Origin: an uncultured Alphaproteobacteria bacterium
GTDB lineage: Bacteria > Pseudomonadota > Alphaproteobacteria > Rhodobacterales > Rhodobacteraceae
DNA: 64,000 nt
NCBI GenBank assembly: GCA_929200255.1
Contig: CAKMYZ010000016.1
Span: forward strand, 1-64,000
Reading direction: 5' to 3'
Shown here: positions 18,341 through 27,868 of the stretch, piece by piece
Numbering within the stretch: the first letter of the stretch is position 1
How the letters are laid out: each line of letters begins with the position of its first letter
The notes under the pieces: generated by a model
Database searches by the model: none
Seen by the model: the letters and a program-made list of their open reading frames with translations, nothing else
What the model was told of the DNA's origin: nothing
Program-made: the position numbers and the translations under genes

Positions 18341-19350
18341 GTCATTGCCGCCCCGCCGATTGCCCATTCCAGGTCCAACGCCTGTTTGGTGGCAAAGATA
18401 TCGTGAACCCGCAGGATTTGCACGCCCCTACGCGCGGCAAAAAGTGCCACTGCCACAGAACCGCTCACCCGCTCACTGGCATCACTACCCCCGCCGATGG
18501 TGCCGATGAAACGTTTGCGCGACGCGCCCAGCAGGATCGGGCAGCCCAGCCCGTGGAAAATCGCGATACCACGCAGCAGGGCGAGATTATGCGCTACGGC
18601 CTTGCCAAAGCCAATGCCGGGATCGACGACAATCTGGCTGCGCGGAATGCCCGCTGCCACGGCGACCTCTACCCGTTCCGCCAGGAAATCATAGACATCC
18701 AACAGCACATCGTCATAGCTGGGATCCTTCTGCATCGTCTCGGGCGAGCCTTGTGCATGCATCACACAAACCGGTGCGCCCGCTTTGGCGGCAACCTCTG
18801 CCAATTGCGGATCATAGGTAAAGGCCGCCACATCATTGACCAGATTTGCCCCGGCATCGAGCGCCGCAAACCCAACTTGCGCCTTGCGCGTATCAACCGA
18901 GATTGACACATCGCTTTGCGCGCGTATCGCCGCGATCACCGGTGCTGTGCGCGCGATTTCATCACCCACTGGCACCTCCACAGCACCCGGGCGGGTGCTT
19001 TCGCCGCCAATGTCGATGATCGCAGCGCCTTCGGCTTGCATGGCCAGTGCATGTGTCAACGCCTTTTCAGGCGCGTTGAATTGCCCACCATCGGAAAAAC
19101 TATCGGGGGTCACATTCAGGATGCCCATGATCTGCGGTGCATCCATGTCCAAACCTGCAATCGGCGCGCGATGCGCCGTCAATCGCCCAAGCACGTCCGT
19201 GGGCACCTCACTGGCTGCAATCTGCTGCAAACCACCGTTCCGCTCATGGACCGCGACCGTATCAAACCAGCACAACCCTCCGGCCAAGGGAAAGCTGTGT
19301 TGTGTTGGCAGTTCGCCGAACCGCGCGACGGGGCGATAGTAGCAGGTCAT
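18337..19350 (-). CDS. folP: Dihydropteroate synthase
   Basis: 337 residues. It joins p-aminobenzoate to hydroxymethyl-dihydropterin pyrophosphate, the sulfonamide target step of folate synthesis. The TIM barrel begins near residue 74 with [14 protein letters not shown], followed by [33 protein letters not shown] and the late GASRKRFIG. About 70 residues precede the barrel, longer than in E. coli FolP (about 280), which I take as a lineage feature. The start was chosen because its ATG overlaps the folB TGA (ATGA), as at the folP/glmM junction. Confidence 0.95.
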   Translation of the reverse strand: MTCYYRPVARFGELPTQHSFPLAGGLCWFDTVAVHERNGGLQQIAASEVPTDVLGRLTAHRAPIAGLDMDAPQIMGILNVTPDSFSDGGQFNAPEKALTHALAMQAEGAAIIDIGGESTRPGAVEVPVGDEIARTAPVIAAIRAQSDVSISVDTRKAQVGFAALDAGANLVNDVAAFTYDPQLAEVAAKAGAPVCVMHAQGSPETMQKDPSYDDVLLDVYDFLAERVEVAVAAGIPRSQIVVDPGIGFGKAVAHNLALLRGIAIFHGLGCPILLGASRKRFIGTIGGGSDASERVSGSVAVALFAARRGVQILRVHDIFATKQALDLEWAIGGAAMT

Positions 19351-20267
19351 GTCAAATTCGCTTGGTCCGCAGCCATCACACGCATACTGATTGTGCTTTC
19401 GGGTGCATCCGCACCGATGATCCAGAGCTCTTTTGCCTCCATCTCGGTCGCAAACCACGCAACCAGGGCAACAGCATCACGCGGACTGGCCGAGGGGCCA
19501 TCCACCGCATCCAGCACGATTTTGGACGGGGCCCAGATACAAATCTGGTCGTTCTTCATGGCCCAATCCAACTCGGTCCGGGTGCCCACCACCATGCAAC
19601 GCCGATCACGCGCGGCCAGCGTCCACGCGTTCTGCTCAATAGCGAGCAAATCAATACGGCGTTGGGCCAGCGCATTGGAGGCCTGCGGTGCGGGTGCATT
19701 GGGGGCACCGGCGCAGATGATCAAAGGGGCGCCCATTGCGGCAAGTTGATCAATCCAGGCGGTGACATGCGGCGCGGCAATGGCGTCGTTTGACAGATAA
19801 ACGACCCGTGGGTGCGGTGCCTCAACATGGTCCTGCCCGTCAAGATCAACACCATCACGAGAGCGCACAATTTCGACCCCAAGCGAGAACGGGCCACGGT
19901 CCAGTTTCTCAATCCGGACAAAGACGCGTTCGGCCTGTGGTTCCAGCAGAACGCGCTCTGCCACGCGTGCGGCAAGAGTTTCAAGCAGATTGATACGCTC
20001 CGCCTCAAGTTCAACCCCGATGGCCTCGGTCACCTTGTCGTAAGAGAGAATCCGATCGACATCATCGTCAATTGGGCCGGTCAGTGGCAGCACCTCAACC
20101 ACAACGTTGAAGCGCACCCGCTGCAACGTGCCACGTTCCTGTTGGAACGCCCCAATCTCGACCTCGACCACGTAGTCGCGCAGGGAAATTCTGTCGCAGG
20201 GGGCTGTGCTGCTGGCAGCCGCCCGTTCACTGGGATGGGCAAAAGCAAGGCGAATATCATCGGTCAT
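19347..20267 (-). CDS. folB: Dihydroneopterin aldolase with an extra C-terminal domain
   Basis: 306 residues, against about 120 for a normal FolB. The aldolase part spans about 20-135: SLRDYVVEVEIGAFQQERGT, ILSYDKVTEAI, INLLETLAARVAERVL and VRIEKLDRGPFSLGVEI, containing the usual Glu, Tyr and Lys positions. It makes hydroxymethyl-dihydropterin and glycolaldehyde. Residues from about 140 to the end (VVYLSNDAIAAPHVTAWIDQ, MVVGTRTELDWAM, WIIGADAPESTIS) form a second globular part I do not recognise. folK is not in the window, and this part does not look like HPPK. Overlaps folP by four bases. Confidence 0.88.
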   Translation of the reverse strand: MTDDIRLAFAHPSERAAASSTAPCDRISLRDYVVEVEIGAFQQERGTLQRVRFNVVVEVLPLTGPIDDDVDRILSYDKVTEAIGVELEAERINLLETLAARVAERVLLEPQAERVFVRIEKLDRGPFSLGVEIVRSRDGVDLDGQDHVEAPHPRVVYLSNDAIAAPHVTAWIDQLAAMGAPLIICAGAPNAPAPQASNALAQRRIDLLAIEQNAWTLAARDRRCMVVGTRTELDWAMKNDQICIWAPSKIVLDAVDGPSASPRDAVALVAWFATEMEAKELWIIGADAPESTISMRVMAADQANLT

Positions 20268-20363
20268 AAGACGGTCCGTCACTGTATCAGGCCTGTCCGA
20301 GATACAAGGGCGATGCCGAAGCGGCAAGCGTCAGGCGTGACGCCCACCCTGCGTCATGCGACC

Positions 20364-21041
20364 TTACTTGGAGGCCATACGGATTGGCTGGCGGTAGAAG
20401 TAATGCGACCCAATCGAAGCGGTTCGCGGAAACCTGCGCGCCCAGGACGGGTTTACCGCCTTGGTATGGTAGTGCGTCGCCCCACCGGTTAGCGCACGTG
20501 GCGCACCATCAATCAGGATGCGTGCCACTTTGCCAACCCGTTCCCAAGAGCGCGGCTCGCCAATCGTCTCGGCACGGCCATCGCAGGTGTAGGTGAATTG
20601 GCAGGCATACCGCCGCCCCGTGCCCTGATGGATCACAGCGCACAGCGTGTCAGGATAGGCATCACTATCGACGCGGTTCAAAATAACCTCGCCCACCGCA
20701 AACATACCGCGCACGGATTCGCCGCGCGCTTCAAAGTAAAGCGCCTCAGCCAGGCATTCCCATTGGTCGCCACCAGTCGCAGCTGGCTGGTCTGCCAGAA
20801 AGTCGCGATCATAGATCAGGCGGTTGGTCGTAGCGACACCACGTTCATTCGCCGGCGGCAGGCTTGTCAGCAGGGTTAGTCGCACGTCGGGGACCACAGA
20901 GAGTGCTTGGCGCTCCTGACCCAAAATTGCACCCAAACGGCTTGCGAGCAGTTCGTCGGCAGTTGCAGACGTGGCTGCAAAACTAATCAGCACCGCAGAA
21001 ATCGCGGCGAAAATCGTCCTTACAATCAACATTTTTCCCAC
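20364..21041 (-). CDS. SleB-like cell wall hydrolase
   Basis: 225 residues. A signal peptide (about 1-28, ending ATADE) points to the periplasm. The Hydrolase_2 domain fills about 95-218: ECLAEALYFEARGESVRGMF contains the likely catalytic glutamate, followed by AVGEVILNRVDSDAYPDTLC, CQFTYTCDG and GATHYHTKAVNPSWARRF. These enzymes are lytic transglycosylase-like hydrolases of peptidoglycan, related to the spore germination protein SleB; in alphaproteobacteria they act in wall remodelling. It lies alone, 185 bp downstream of the PEP-utilising gene. Confidence 0.9.
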   Translation of the reverse strand: MGKMLIVRTIFAAISAVLISFAATSATADELLASRLGAILGQERQALSVVPDVRLTLLTSLPPANERGVATTNRLIYDRDFLADQPAATGGDQWECLAEALYFEARGESVRGMFAVGEVILNRVDSDAYPDTLCAVIHQGTGRRYACQFTYTCDGRAETIGEPRSWERVGKVARILIDGAPRALTGGATHYHTKAVNPSWARRFPRTASIGSHYFYRQPIRMASK

Positions 21042-21226
21042 CCAGGAAACACGCGGAAATGCCCCGCGCTAGCGCCGTGGTCTCTAGCGGAAGGCGACGT
21101 TTGCGTCTACCCCCTGCCCCGGACTGTTGGCAAAGCAGCAACACAACCTGTGATGACAAAGGACTATTTCGTAGAAATAGGCCAACCTGCGACTAAAAAG
21201 ACACAATATATAGTGTTGCGTCGCCG

Positions 21227-23776
21227 TCATACCCGCTCTGCGAGGGCCAGCTGGGCGGCGGTGAGTCGCGCAACGGGCACGCGAAACGGTGAACAAGAGA
21301 CATAGTCGAACTTATGCTGCCGACAGAAATCAATGGCTGAACGCGTGCCGCCATGCTCGCCACAAATCGCCAGAACTACATCGGGGCGCCCCAGGCGCCC
21401 GCGCTCTGCGCCCAGCGAAATCAACTCGCCCACCCCTTCGATATCAAGGGTGTGAAACGGGTCTTCGGCATAAACACCTTGCTGGACGTAGGACGACATG
21501 AAACGGCCTGCATCATCGCGCGACAGTCCATAGGTCATCTGGGTCAGGTCATTGGTGCCAAAAGACAGAAACTGGGCGTGTTCTGCAATGTCCTGCGCGC
21601 GCAACGCCCCGCGCGGTGTTTCCACCATGACGCCCAGGCGGTATTCCGCATGTGTCCTGGTGCGCGCCCAGACCGCATTGGCCACCCCGTCGATGCGGGC
21701 CTTCATCAGTTCGACCTCGCGCATGGCGCTGACAAGCGGGATCATGATCTCGACCTTGATCGTGATGCCTTTCTTGCCCACTGCCACCATCGCTTCAAAA
21801 ATGGCGCGGGCCTGCATGTCGTAGATTTCAGGGATTGCGATCCCCAGGCGCACGCCGCGCATACCCAACATCGGGTTATATTCAGTCAGCGCGTCTACCC
21901 GTTCGGCCACCTCCGACAAAGGCAAGGCCACCTGTTCGGCCAGATCACGCAGGCCTGCCTTGTCCGAAGGTAAAAATTCATGCAGCGGCGGGTCAAACAG
22001 GCGAACGCAGACGGTTTTGCCTGCCATATTCTCAAACAAGGCCTGAAAATCGGCGCGTTGCATCGGCAGCAGGCGATCCAGAACCGCGCGCCTGTCATCG
22101 CTTTCTTCGGCAAAGATCATTTCGCGCATGACGCCAAGACGGTCACCGTCAAAGAACATATGCTCTGTCCGGCAAAGCCCGATACCTTCGGCGGCAAAAT
22201 TGCGCGCGGTCTGCGCGTCGGCAGGGGTGTCGGCATTGGCACGCACGCCAATGTCGCGAAATTCATCTGCCCACTCCAGAAGCGTGCCGAAGGCACCATC
22301 AAGTGCGGCCTCTAACATGGGCGGCTCGCCCGCAAGGACCTGGCCAGTGGTCCCATCCACGGTAATCCGGTCGCCAGTGCGGAATGTGCGCCCGTCCGGG
22401 CAGATAATCCGCCCCTTCTTAAGATCAATCGCCAGATCAGAGGCACCCACAACACAAGGCAGCCCCAACCCGCGGCCAATGACGGCGGCATGGCTTGTCA
22501 CACCACCGCGCATCGTCAGAACGGCCTGGGCTGCATGCATCCCGCGGATGTCTTCGGGCGTGGTTTCGCGGCGCACCAACACGCAGGCCTCGCCACGCGC
22601 GGCACTGGCCTGGGCATCCTGTGCCGTCAGAACGATGCGGCCAGTCGCAGCACCGGGGCTGGCAGCAATCCCATTGACGATCACATCACGGTCCGCGTCA
22701 GGGTCGACCTGACGGTGCAGCAATTCTGACAGGGCCGCAGGTGCAACGCGCATCACGGCCTCTTCACGCGGGATCACCTGATCCTTGGCCAAGGCTACAG
22801 CGATAGCGACCGAAGCACGCGAAGACCGCTGCACCCGGATCGCATCCAATATCTGGACAACACCGTCGTGCAGGATGAACTTCACTTCCATCTCTTCGCG
22901 CAACTTGCGGCGACAGATATCACCGTAAGACACCAGTTGTGCATATTGCGCAGGACAAAGATCTTCGAGCGACGGACCGCGCGGATCGCGCGTCAGGTAA
23001 ATTGCGCCCTCGGCATCGGGGGCCACATCGCGGCCCCTGATCTGACCTTCGCTGACATAACGGCCAATGATCTTGGCCTCACCCGATGTGCTATCCACAA
23101 ACTGAATAACACCCTGCCCGCTTTCGCCTGCGCCCATGCCAATGGCCATGGTCTGCACCACCAGACCAAGCCCCGCATCAACCGGTGCGCCCTTGGCTTC
23201 GCGCAGCAGGCGCGCGGTTGTCCCGTCCCAGGCCCGCGCCATAGAGCGTAGCACTTCGGCCAGTTGCACCGAGACATCCTGCGGAAACGGTGTATCGGTT
23301 TCAAACTCAAAGGTATTCAGCATCGCCTGCAGGCTGGCCGCATCGGCAACGTCAGGCATGTAGAATTCATCAGGGTCCAGACGGGCAACGTGGATCGCAT
23401 AAGACTGGATGAAACGCAGATACATCTTGGTGGCGGGCTCTGCCCCCATCCGATCAGACAGCATGGCGTGACATGCATCATTCATGCCGACGTTCAGAAT
23501 GGCACCCGGCCCGCCCCAGTCAGGGTTCAGACTGGACGGGCGCACCGACAGCAGCGGGTCGGGACCGAAAGGTGCCAGCAGTTGCGCCATATCAGGCAGG
23601 TTGCCCAATGCCGCCTCACGCACCGCATCAAATGACAGCGCGACCGTCATAGGCACCGGCATATCCAGGCGGATCAGCCGTTGCAGGCATTTCGCCCGTC
23701 CGCCATGCACCGCCGCCGACATGGGCGCAGTTGGTGTGATCAGGGTCAGCGGACCATATGTTGACTGTTGCTGCAC
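21227..23776 (-). CDS. PEP-utilising enzyme, pyruvate phosphate dikinase-like, altered ATP site
   Basis: 849 residues with the three PPDK parts in order. The swivelling domain has the phosphohistidine H429 in GGVTSHAAV. The PEP/pyruvate barrel has GLCRTEHMFF, GMRGVRLGI, FGTNDLTQMTYGLSRDD (739-754) and C805 in AICGEHGG, followed by VSCSPFRVPVARLTAAQ. The N-terminal nucleotide domain is divergent: GGRAKCLQRL replaces GGKGANLAEM, the FTRNPSTGE loop reads FVDSTSGE (227-233), and the IEFTI/LQxR strand reads VKFIL/LDAIR (about 298-314). It may not use ATP as a standard dikinase does. It lies 71 bp downstream of glyS, a placement I recall in related genomes. Confidence 0.82.
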   Translation of the reverse strand: MQQQSTYGPLTLITPTAPMSAAVHGGRAKCLQRLIRLDMPVPMTVALSFDAVREAALGNLPDMAQLLAPFGPDPLLSVRPSSLNPDWGGPGAILNVGMNDACHAMLSDRMGAEPATKMYLRFIQSYAIHVARLDPDEFYMPDVADAASLQAMLNTFEFETDTPFPQDVSVQLAEVLRSMARAWDGTTARLLREAKGAPVDAGLGLVVQTMAIGMGAGESGQGVIQFVDSTSGEAKIIGRYVSEGQIRGRDVAPDAEGAIYLTRDPRGPSLEDLCPAQYAQLVSYGDICRRKLREEMEVKFILHDGVVQILDAIRVQRSSRASVAIAVALAKDQVIPREEAVMRVAPAALSELLHRQVDPDADRDVIVNGIAASPGAATGRIVLTAQDAQASAARGEACVLVRRETTPEDIRGMHAAQAVLTMRGGVTSHAAVIGRGLGLPCVVGASDLAIDLKKGRIICPDGRTFRTGDRITVDGTTGQVLAGEPPMLEAALDGAFGTLLEWADEFRDIGVRANADTPADAQTARNFAAEGIGLCRTEHMFFDGDRLGVMREMIFAEESDDRRAVLDRLLPMQRADFQALFENMAGKTVCVRLFDPPLHEFLPSDKAGLRDLAEQVALPLSEVAERVDALTEYNPMLGMRGVRLGIAIPEIYDMQARAIFEAMVAVGKKGITIKVEIMIPLVSAMREVELMKARIDGVANAVWARTRTHAEYRLGVMVETPRGALRAQDIAEHAQFLSFGTNDLTQMTYGLSRDDAGRFMSSYVQQGVYAEDPFHTLDIEGVGELISLGAERGRLGRPDVVLAICGEHGGTRSAIDFCRQHKFDYVSCSPFRVPVARLTAAQLALAERV

Positions 23777-23847
23777 TGCGGCGTCACCTATTGTTCAGGC
23801 GCAGCATAGGGGAAAATCCCTGCCAGTGTATAGCAATGTTTACAGTT

Positions 23848-26259
23848 TTATGACGTGCCTTCGATCTTAGTCAGATCAGCGACGGACAGGCAGATATTCC
23901 TGATACGTGACAGCAGGTTAAGGCGGTTGCGGCGCAAAACCTGACTGTCGGCGTTCACCTGCACATCGGTGAAAAAGGCGTCAATTGGCCCGCGCAGTGC
24001 GGCCATCGCTGTCATCGCCGTACTGAAATCTTCCGCATCCATCGCTGGGGCGATCTTTGTCTCCGCCGCATCAAGAGCAGCGAAAAGCGCCTTTTCGGCG
24101 TCATGCTCGGCGAATTTGATGTCGGCGCCATAGGAGTATTCAACGCCATCCTTTTCCTCGGCCTGGCTGAGGATGTTGTTGGCGCGCTTGAAGCCTTGCA
24201 GAAGATTTTCGCCGTCGTCAGTCGCGAGGGTTGCGGCGAGTGCCTCGGCGCGTTTGACGAGGAGGGTCAGGTCGTCGTTGCCCGGCATGGCAATACAAGC
24301 GTCGATGATGTCATGGCGGATGCCTTTGTCTTTGAGGAAGACTTTGAGGCGGTCGTGGAAGAAGGAGAGGAGGTCAGATGCGCACAATTCAACACGAAAG
24401 TTTCGCCAGCTCTCAGCTTCAGATACAAACCCCTCATAGTCACTGTAGTCCCAGACTTCGTAGGTGTCTTTCTCTTCGCTGGACATTAGTTCTTCAGCCG
24501 CAACCAGATGCGAACGGAGGAGGCTACTAATAATCTCATGCGCATCTCTTGGCGCGATGAACTCTTGGTCTTCGTCTTGCGCGAGATAAGTTAGAATTGG
24601 TGAACTCCGCCACATCTTTTCGAAGTCTTCATCTATCTTCTCTAAATCAATATCTTCGAACACAGGATACAACTTATAGGCCACAGGACCCTTGCGGACA
24701 TCATTCTGAAACAATGAACCTACTAAGTACTGGTCTAGCTCATCCTCAATATGCTGCCTTAGGTTAATTCGGATATCATTGGTTAGCAGTACTCTAAGCA
24801 CACCTAGAGCTGCTCGGCGCAGAGCAAATGGGTCCTTGGATCCCGTCGGTTTCTCATCGATTGCCCAAAAGCCAGTCAGCATGTCCAATTTGTCGGCCAG
24901 AGATAGTGCCACAGAAACTGGTAAGGTCGGCACGCCGTCAGAAGGCCCAAGCGGTGAGTAATGCTCGATACAAGCCCTCGCGATTTCCTCTTCAATACCA
25001 TCGGCTTGGGCATAGTAGCGTCCCATTGTGCCCTGTAGCTCAGGAAATTCGTAGACCATCTCCGATGCTAGATCGAGCTTCACAAAATTTGCCATCATAT
25101 CGACTTGTTCTAAGTCAGCGCCAACATATGTGGCCAACTTACTTGCCCAAAGCTCAATTCGTCGGATGCGGTCACTTTGCGTTCCCAGACGATTGTGAAA
25201 CGTAACATGGTCGAGTTTGTCTGCCCACTCATCGAAGCCATGATCTGCCTTCGCCACGCGCAGATCATTCTCCCAAAAGAACTTTGCATCCGCCAGACGG
25301 GCCGCCAGCACCTTTTGGTTGCCTGCAAGGATCGTCGCGCCATTGTCCGCCGTTTCCATATTGGCCACGGTCACAAAACGCTCAATCCGGCCCGTCTTGG
25401 GGTTGCGCACGGAAAAGAATTTCTGGTGTTCTTTCATCGAGGTTTGCAGCACCTCGGGCGGCAGGCCAAGAAAATCGTCATCGATGCGGCCCAGCAACAC
25501 GACGGGCCATTCAACCAGCCCTGCGACCTCGGTCAGCAGACCGCGATCTTCGACCATCTCAAGGCCCAGCGCAAAGGCCTGCGTTGTTGCTTCATTCCAG
25601 ATCGCCTCGGCCCGTTCATCGGCACGCAGCATGACATGGGCGCGCTTCAACTTCGCCTCGTAATCATCGAAAGAAACAACAGAAAAGGCATCAGGCGCAA
25701 GAAAGCGATGCCCTCGCGTGGTATTGCCAGAGGTGATCCCATCGATATCAAGTGGCACAACCGCCACCCCGGCTTCATCGCTGAGAATGCACAGGATGGC
25801 ATGCAGCGGGCGCACCCATTTCAGGGTCCCGGTGCCCCAGCGCATGGACTTGGGCCAAGGGAAGTTGCGGATCGCTTTTTCCAGCACCTCAGCGATAATA
25901 TCGGCAGCCAAGCGCCCTGGCTTTTCGATGACGGCAAAATAAACCTGCCCCTTTTTGTCATCGCGCACCTCAAGGTCTTCGCGCGCCACACCGGCCCCGC
26001 GCAGGAACCCTTCGATGGCTTTGTCAGGCGCGCCGACCTTGGGGCCTTTACGCTCTTCGCGCACGGGTTTGCTTTCTGCGGTCAGCCCATCAATCGACAG
26101 TGTCAGGCGGCGCGGGGTCGAGAATGCGGCGGCACCGGCATAGGTCAACCCCGCCTCAACCAGACCATCGGTTACCAGCTTACGCAGATCATCCGCTGCA
26201 CGGGTTTGCATCCGCGCGGGGATTTCTTCGGAGAAAAGTTCAATCAGAAGATCAGGCAT
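23848..26259 (-). CDS. glyS: Glycyl-tRNA synthetase beta subunit
   Basis: 803 residues, longer than the usual 690-750. The beta subunit binds tRNA-Gly in the alpha2beta2 enzyme. Recognisable are the start PDLLIELFSEEIPARMQ, FPWPKSMRWGTG, EHQKFFSVRNP, AKFFWENDL, RACIEHYSPLGPSDGVP, LADKLDMLTGFWAI, SKDPFALRRAALGVLR and a C-terminal anticodon-binding part ending LLSRIRNICL. The central part (about 350-620, bases near 24400-25200) has much lower GC than the flanks and includes an acidic insertion after LTNDIRINLRQ. The ATG at 26259 shares one base with the TGA of the preceding gene. Confidence 0.95.
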   Translation of the reverse strand: MPDLLIELFSEEIPARMQTRAADDLRKLVTDGLVEAGLTYAGAAAFSTPRRLTLSIDGLTAESKPVREERKGPKVGAPDKAIEGFLRGAGVAREDLEVRDDKKGQVYFAVIEKPGRLAADIIAEVLEKAIRNFPWPKSMRWGTGTLKWVRPLHAILCILSDEAGVAVVPLDIDGITSGNTTRGHRFLAPDAFSVVSFDDYEAKLKRAHVMLRADERAEAIWNEATTQAFALGLEMVEDRGLLTEVAGLVEWPVVLLGRIDDDFLGLPPEVLQTSMKEHQKFFSVRNPKTGRIERFVTVANMETADNGATILAGNQKVLAARLADAKFFWENDLRVAKADHGFDEWADKLDHVTFHNRLGTQSDRIRRIELWASKLATYVGADLEQVDMMANFVKLDLASEMVYEFPELQGTMGRYYAQADGIEEEIARACIEHYSPLGPSDGVPTLPVSVALSLADKLDMLTGFWAIDEKPTGSKDPFALRRAALGVLRVLLTNDIRINLRQHIEDELDQYLVGSLFQNDVRKGPVAYKLYPVFEDIDLEKIDEDFEKMWRSSPILTYLAQDEDQEFIAPRDAHEIISSLLRSHLVAAEELMSSEEKDTYEVWDYSDYEGFVSEAESWRNFRVELCASDLLSFFHDRLKVFLKDKGIRHDIIDACIAMPGNDDLTLLVKRAEALAATLATDDGENLLQGFKRANNILSQAEEKDGVEYSYGADIKFAEHDAEKALFAALDAAETKIAPAMDAEDFSTAMTAMAALRGPIDAFFTDVQVNADSQVLRRNRLNLLSRIRNICLSVADLTKIEGTS

Positions 26260-26774
26260 CAATTCTGGCTTTCAGGAGGGGGTGGGCAGTTTTCAGGAGG
26301 ACGGTTGCCGTCGAATACAACTTCGCCGCAGGCGTTGATCTGGTGCCAGGCATAGCCGCGCCCATCAGGGTAGACGGCGATGACCCGGTCGATACCATAG
26401 ACGATGTTCTCTATCCCCAGAAAGGCGATGGCATCCGCTTGCAGATCCGCCCCGATTTGTTCGGCATCAAAGCAGTCAAACCAAGGCGGGGCCACACGTG
26501 GTTCGGCCGCGTCCACAATCACAAAGGTTTCGGTCAGTGTTGCCTGGCTAAGCGGGATCTGGAAACAGGCACGGTAGCGCAGTGGGCTGCTATCGGCATC
26601 AACGCCGGCAAATGCTGTCACCACAACGGGTTCAGGCGTGCCGGTCGCAACAGAGGTCAGCATCACGGTCTCTGCCTGCACCTCTTCGTAATAGGCATAG
26701 ACCTGTTGGTAATAGAGCAGGCCACCCGCAGCGGCCCCCGTCAGAAGCATGAGCACAATGATTATCCTCGCCAT
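26259..26774 (-). CDS. Small membrane-anchored protein between glyQ and glyS (DUF6446-like)
   Basis: 171 residues. One N-terminal hydrophobic segment (2-22, ARIIIVLMLLTGAAAGGLLY) serves as signal anchor; the rest is predicted periplasmic, with cysteines at SPLRYRACFQIP, PPWFDCFDAE, QINACGEVVF and near the end, suggesting disulfides, and a proline-rich C-terminus (ENCPPPPESQN). It matches the kind of protein annotated as DUF6446 in Rhodobacteraceae, from memory. Both junctions are TGATG, with a single shared base to glyQ and glyS, so translation is coupled to the synthetase subunits. Function unknown. Confidence 0.75.
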   Translation of the reverse strand: MARIIIVLMLLTGAAAGGLLYYQQVYAYYEEVQAETVMLTSVATGTPEPVVVTAFAGVDADSSPLRYRACFQIPLSQATLTETFVIVDAAEPRVAPPWFDCFDAEQIGADLQADAIAFLGIENIVYGIDRVIAVYPDGRGYAWHQINACGEVVFDGNRPPENCPPPPESQN

Positions 26775-27694
26775 CAGGCCGCGGCCCCGCCTGCCTCTGT
26801 CTGCACAAAGGCATCCGCACAGGCCTTGGCCAAGGCCCGCACCCGCCCGATATAGGCCTGCCGTTCGGTGACAGAAATCACGCCGCGCGCGTCCAGCAGG
26901 TTAAAGACATGGGATGCCTTGATGCATTGGTCATAGGCGGGATGCACCATGATGATGTTCTTGCCCGTCTTGGGATCGTCAGCTGGCGCATCCAGAATAC
27001 GCTGGCACTCGGTCTCTGCATCCAGAAAGTGCTGAAACAGCTTATCCGTGTCAGCAACATCGAAGTTCCAGCGTGAATATTCCCGTTCAGCCTGTTGGTA
27101 CACATCCCCATAGCGCAGCGGGGTGGGTGACTGCGGATCGTTAAAGGGCATGTCCATCACGTGATCAATGCCCAGAACATACATCGCCAGACGCTCCAAC
27201 CCATAGGTCAGTTCACCCGAAATGGGTTTGCAGTCATGCCCGCCAACCTGCTGGAAATAGGTGAATTGGCTGACTTCCATCCCGTCGCACCAGACCTCCC
27301 AGCCCAGCCCCCAGGCGCCAAGCGTCGGGCTTTCCCAATCATCCTCGACAAAGCGAATATCGTGTTTGTCGGCGTCAATGCCAATCTCGGACAGCGATCC
27401 CAGATACAGCTCTTGAAAATCGGGGGGCGAGGGTTTGATCAGTACCTGATATTGATAGAAGTGTTGCAGCCGGTTGGGGTTCTCACCGTAGCGCCCATCC
27501 GTTGGCCGGCGCGACGGCTGCACATAGGCGGCTGCCCAATGGTTGCTGCCCAGCGCGCGCAGGGTTGTCGCAGGGTGGAATGTCCCTGCCCCCACTTCCA
27601 TGTCATAGGGTTGCAGGATCGCGCAGCCCTTGGACGCCCAATAGGTCTGAAGCCGCAGGATGACTTCCTGAAAACTGCGTGGTTTATCTGCCAT
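26774..27694 (-). CDS. glyQ: Glycyl-tRNA synthetase alpha subunit
   Basis: 306 residues from [12 protein letters not shown], preceded by GAGGG five bases upstream; an ATG four codons earlier is less well placed. The class II catalytic subunit charges tRNA-Gly together with GlyS. Motifs: [37 protein letters not shown] (motif 2 region with ATP contacts), [53 protein letters not shown], and [16 protein letters not shown] as motif 3. First gene of the minus-strand unit glyQ-small protein-glyS-PEP enzyme. Confidence 0.98.
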   Translation of the reverse strand: MADKPRSFQEVILRLQTYWASKGCAILQPYDMEVGAGTFHPATTLRALGSNHWAAAYVQPSRRPTDGRYGENPNRLQHFYQYQVLIKPSPPDFQELYLGSLSEIGIDADKHDIRFVEDDWESPTLGAWGLGWEVWCDGMEVSQFTYFQQVGGHDCKPISGELTYGLERLAMYVLGIDHVMDMPFNDPQSPTPLRYGDVYQQAEREYSRWNFDVADTDKLFQHFLDAETECQRILDAPADDPKTGKNIIMVHPAYDQCIKASHVFNLLDARGVISVTERQAYIGRVRALAKACADAFVQTEAGGAAA

Positions 27695-27868
27695 CGTGGC
27701 CCTCATGTGCTTGGCCCCTGCAATAGGGTGCTGCGCGGCAAGGGTCAATTAGGCAACGGATGTGGATTTAATCTGTGCAAATGCGCGTCAAACGTGCGGT
27801 TGGGCTTGCGTCTGCGTCCCGACAGCGCCAGTCACCCTAGCAAAGTTAAATTTGATACTGAGGTTTCC

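Noticed and set aside
25177-26355. 392-codon open frame antisense to glyS
   Set aside because: Covers the conserved N-terminal coding part of glyS and has no recognisable domain.
27161-27868. Upstream extension of the pseudoprotease gene
   Set aside because: The extension is antisense to glyQ; the signal peptide begins at 27869.
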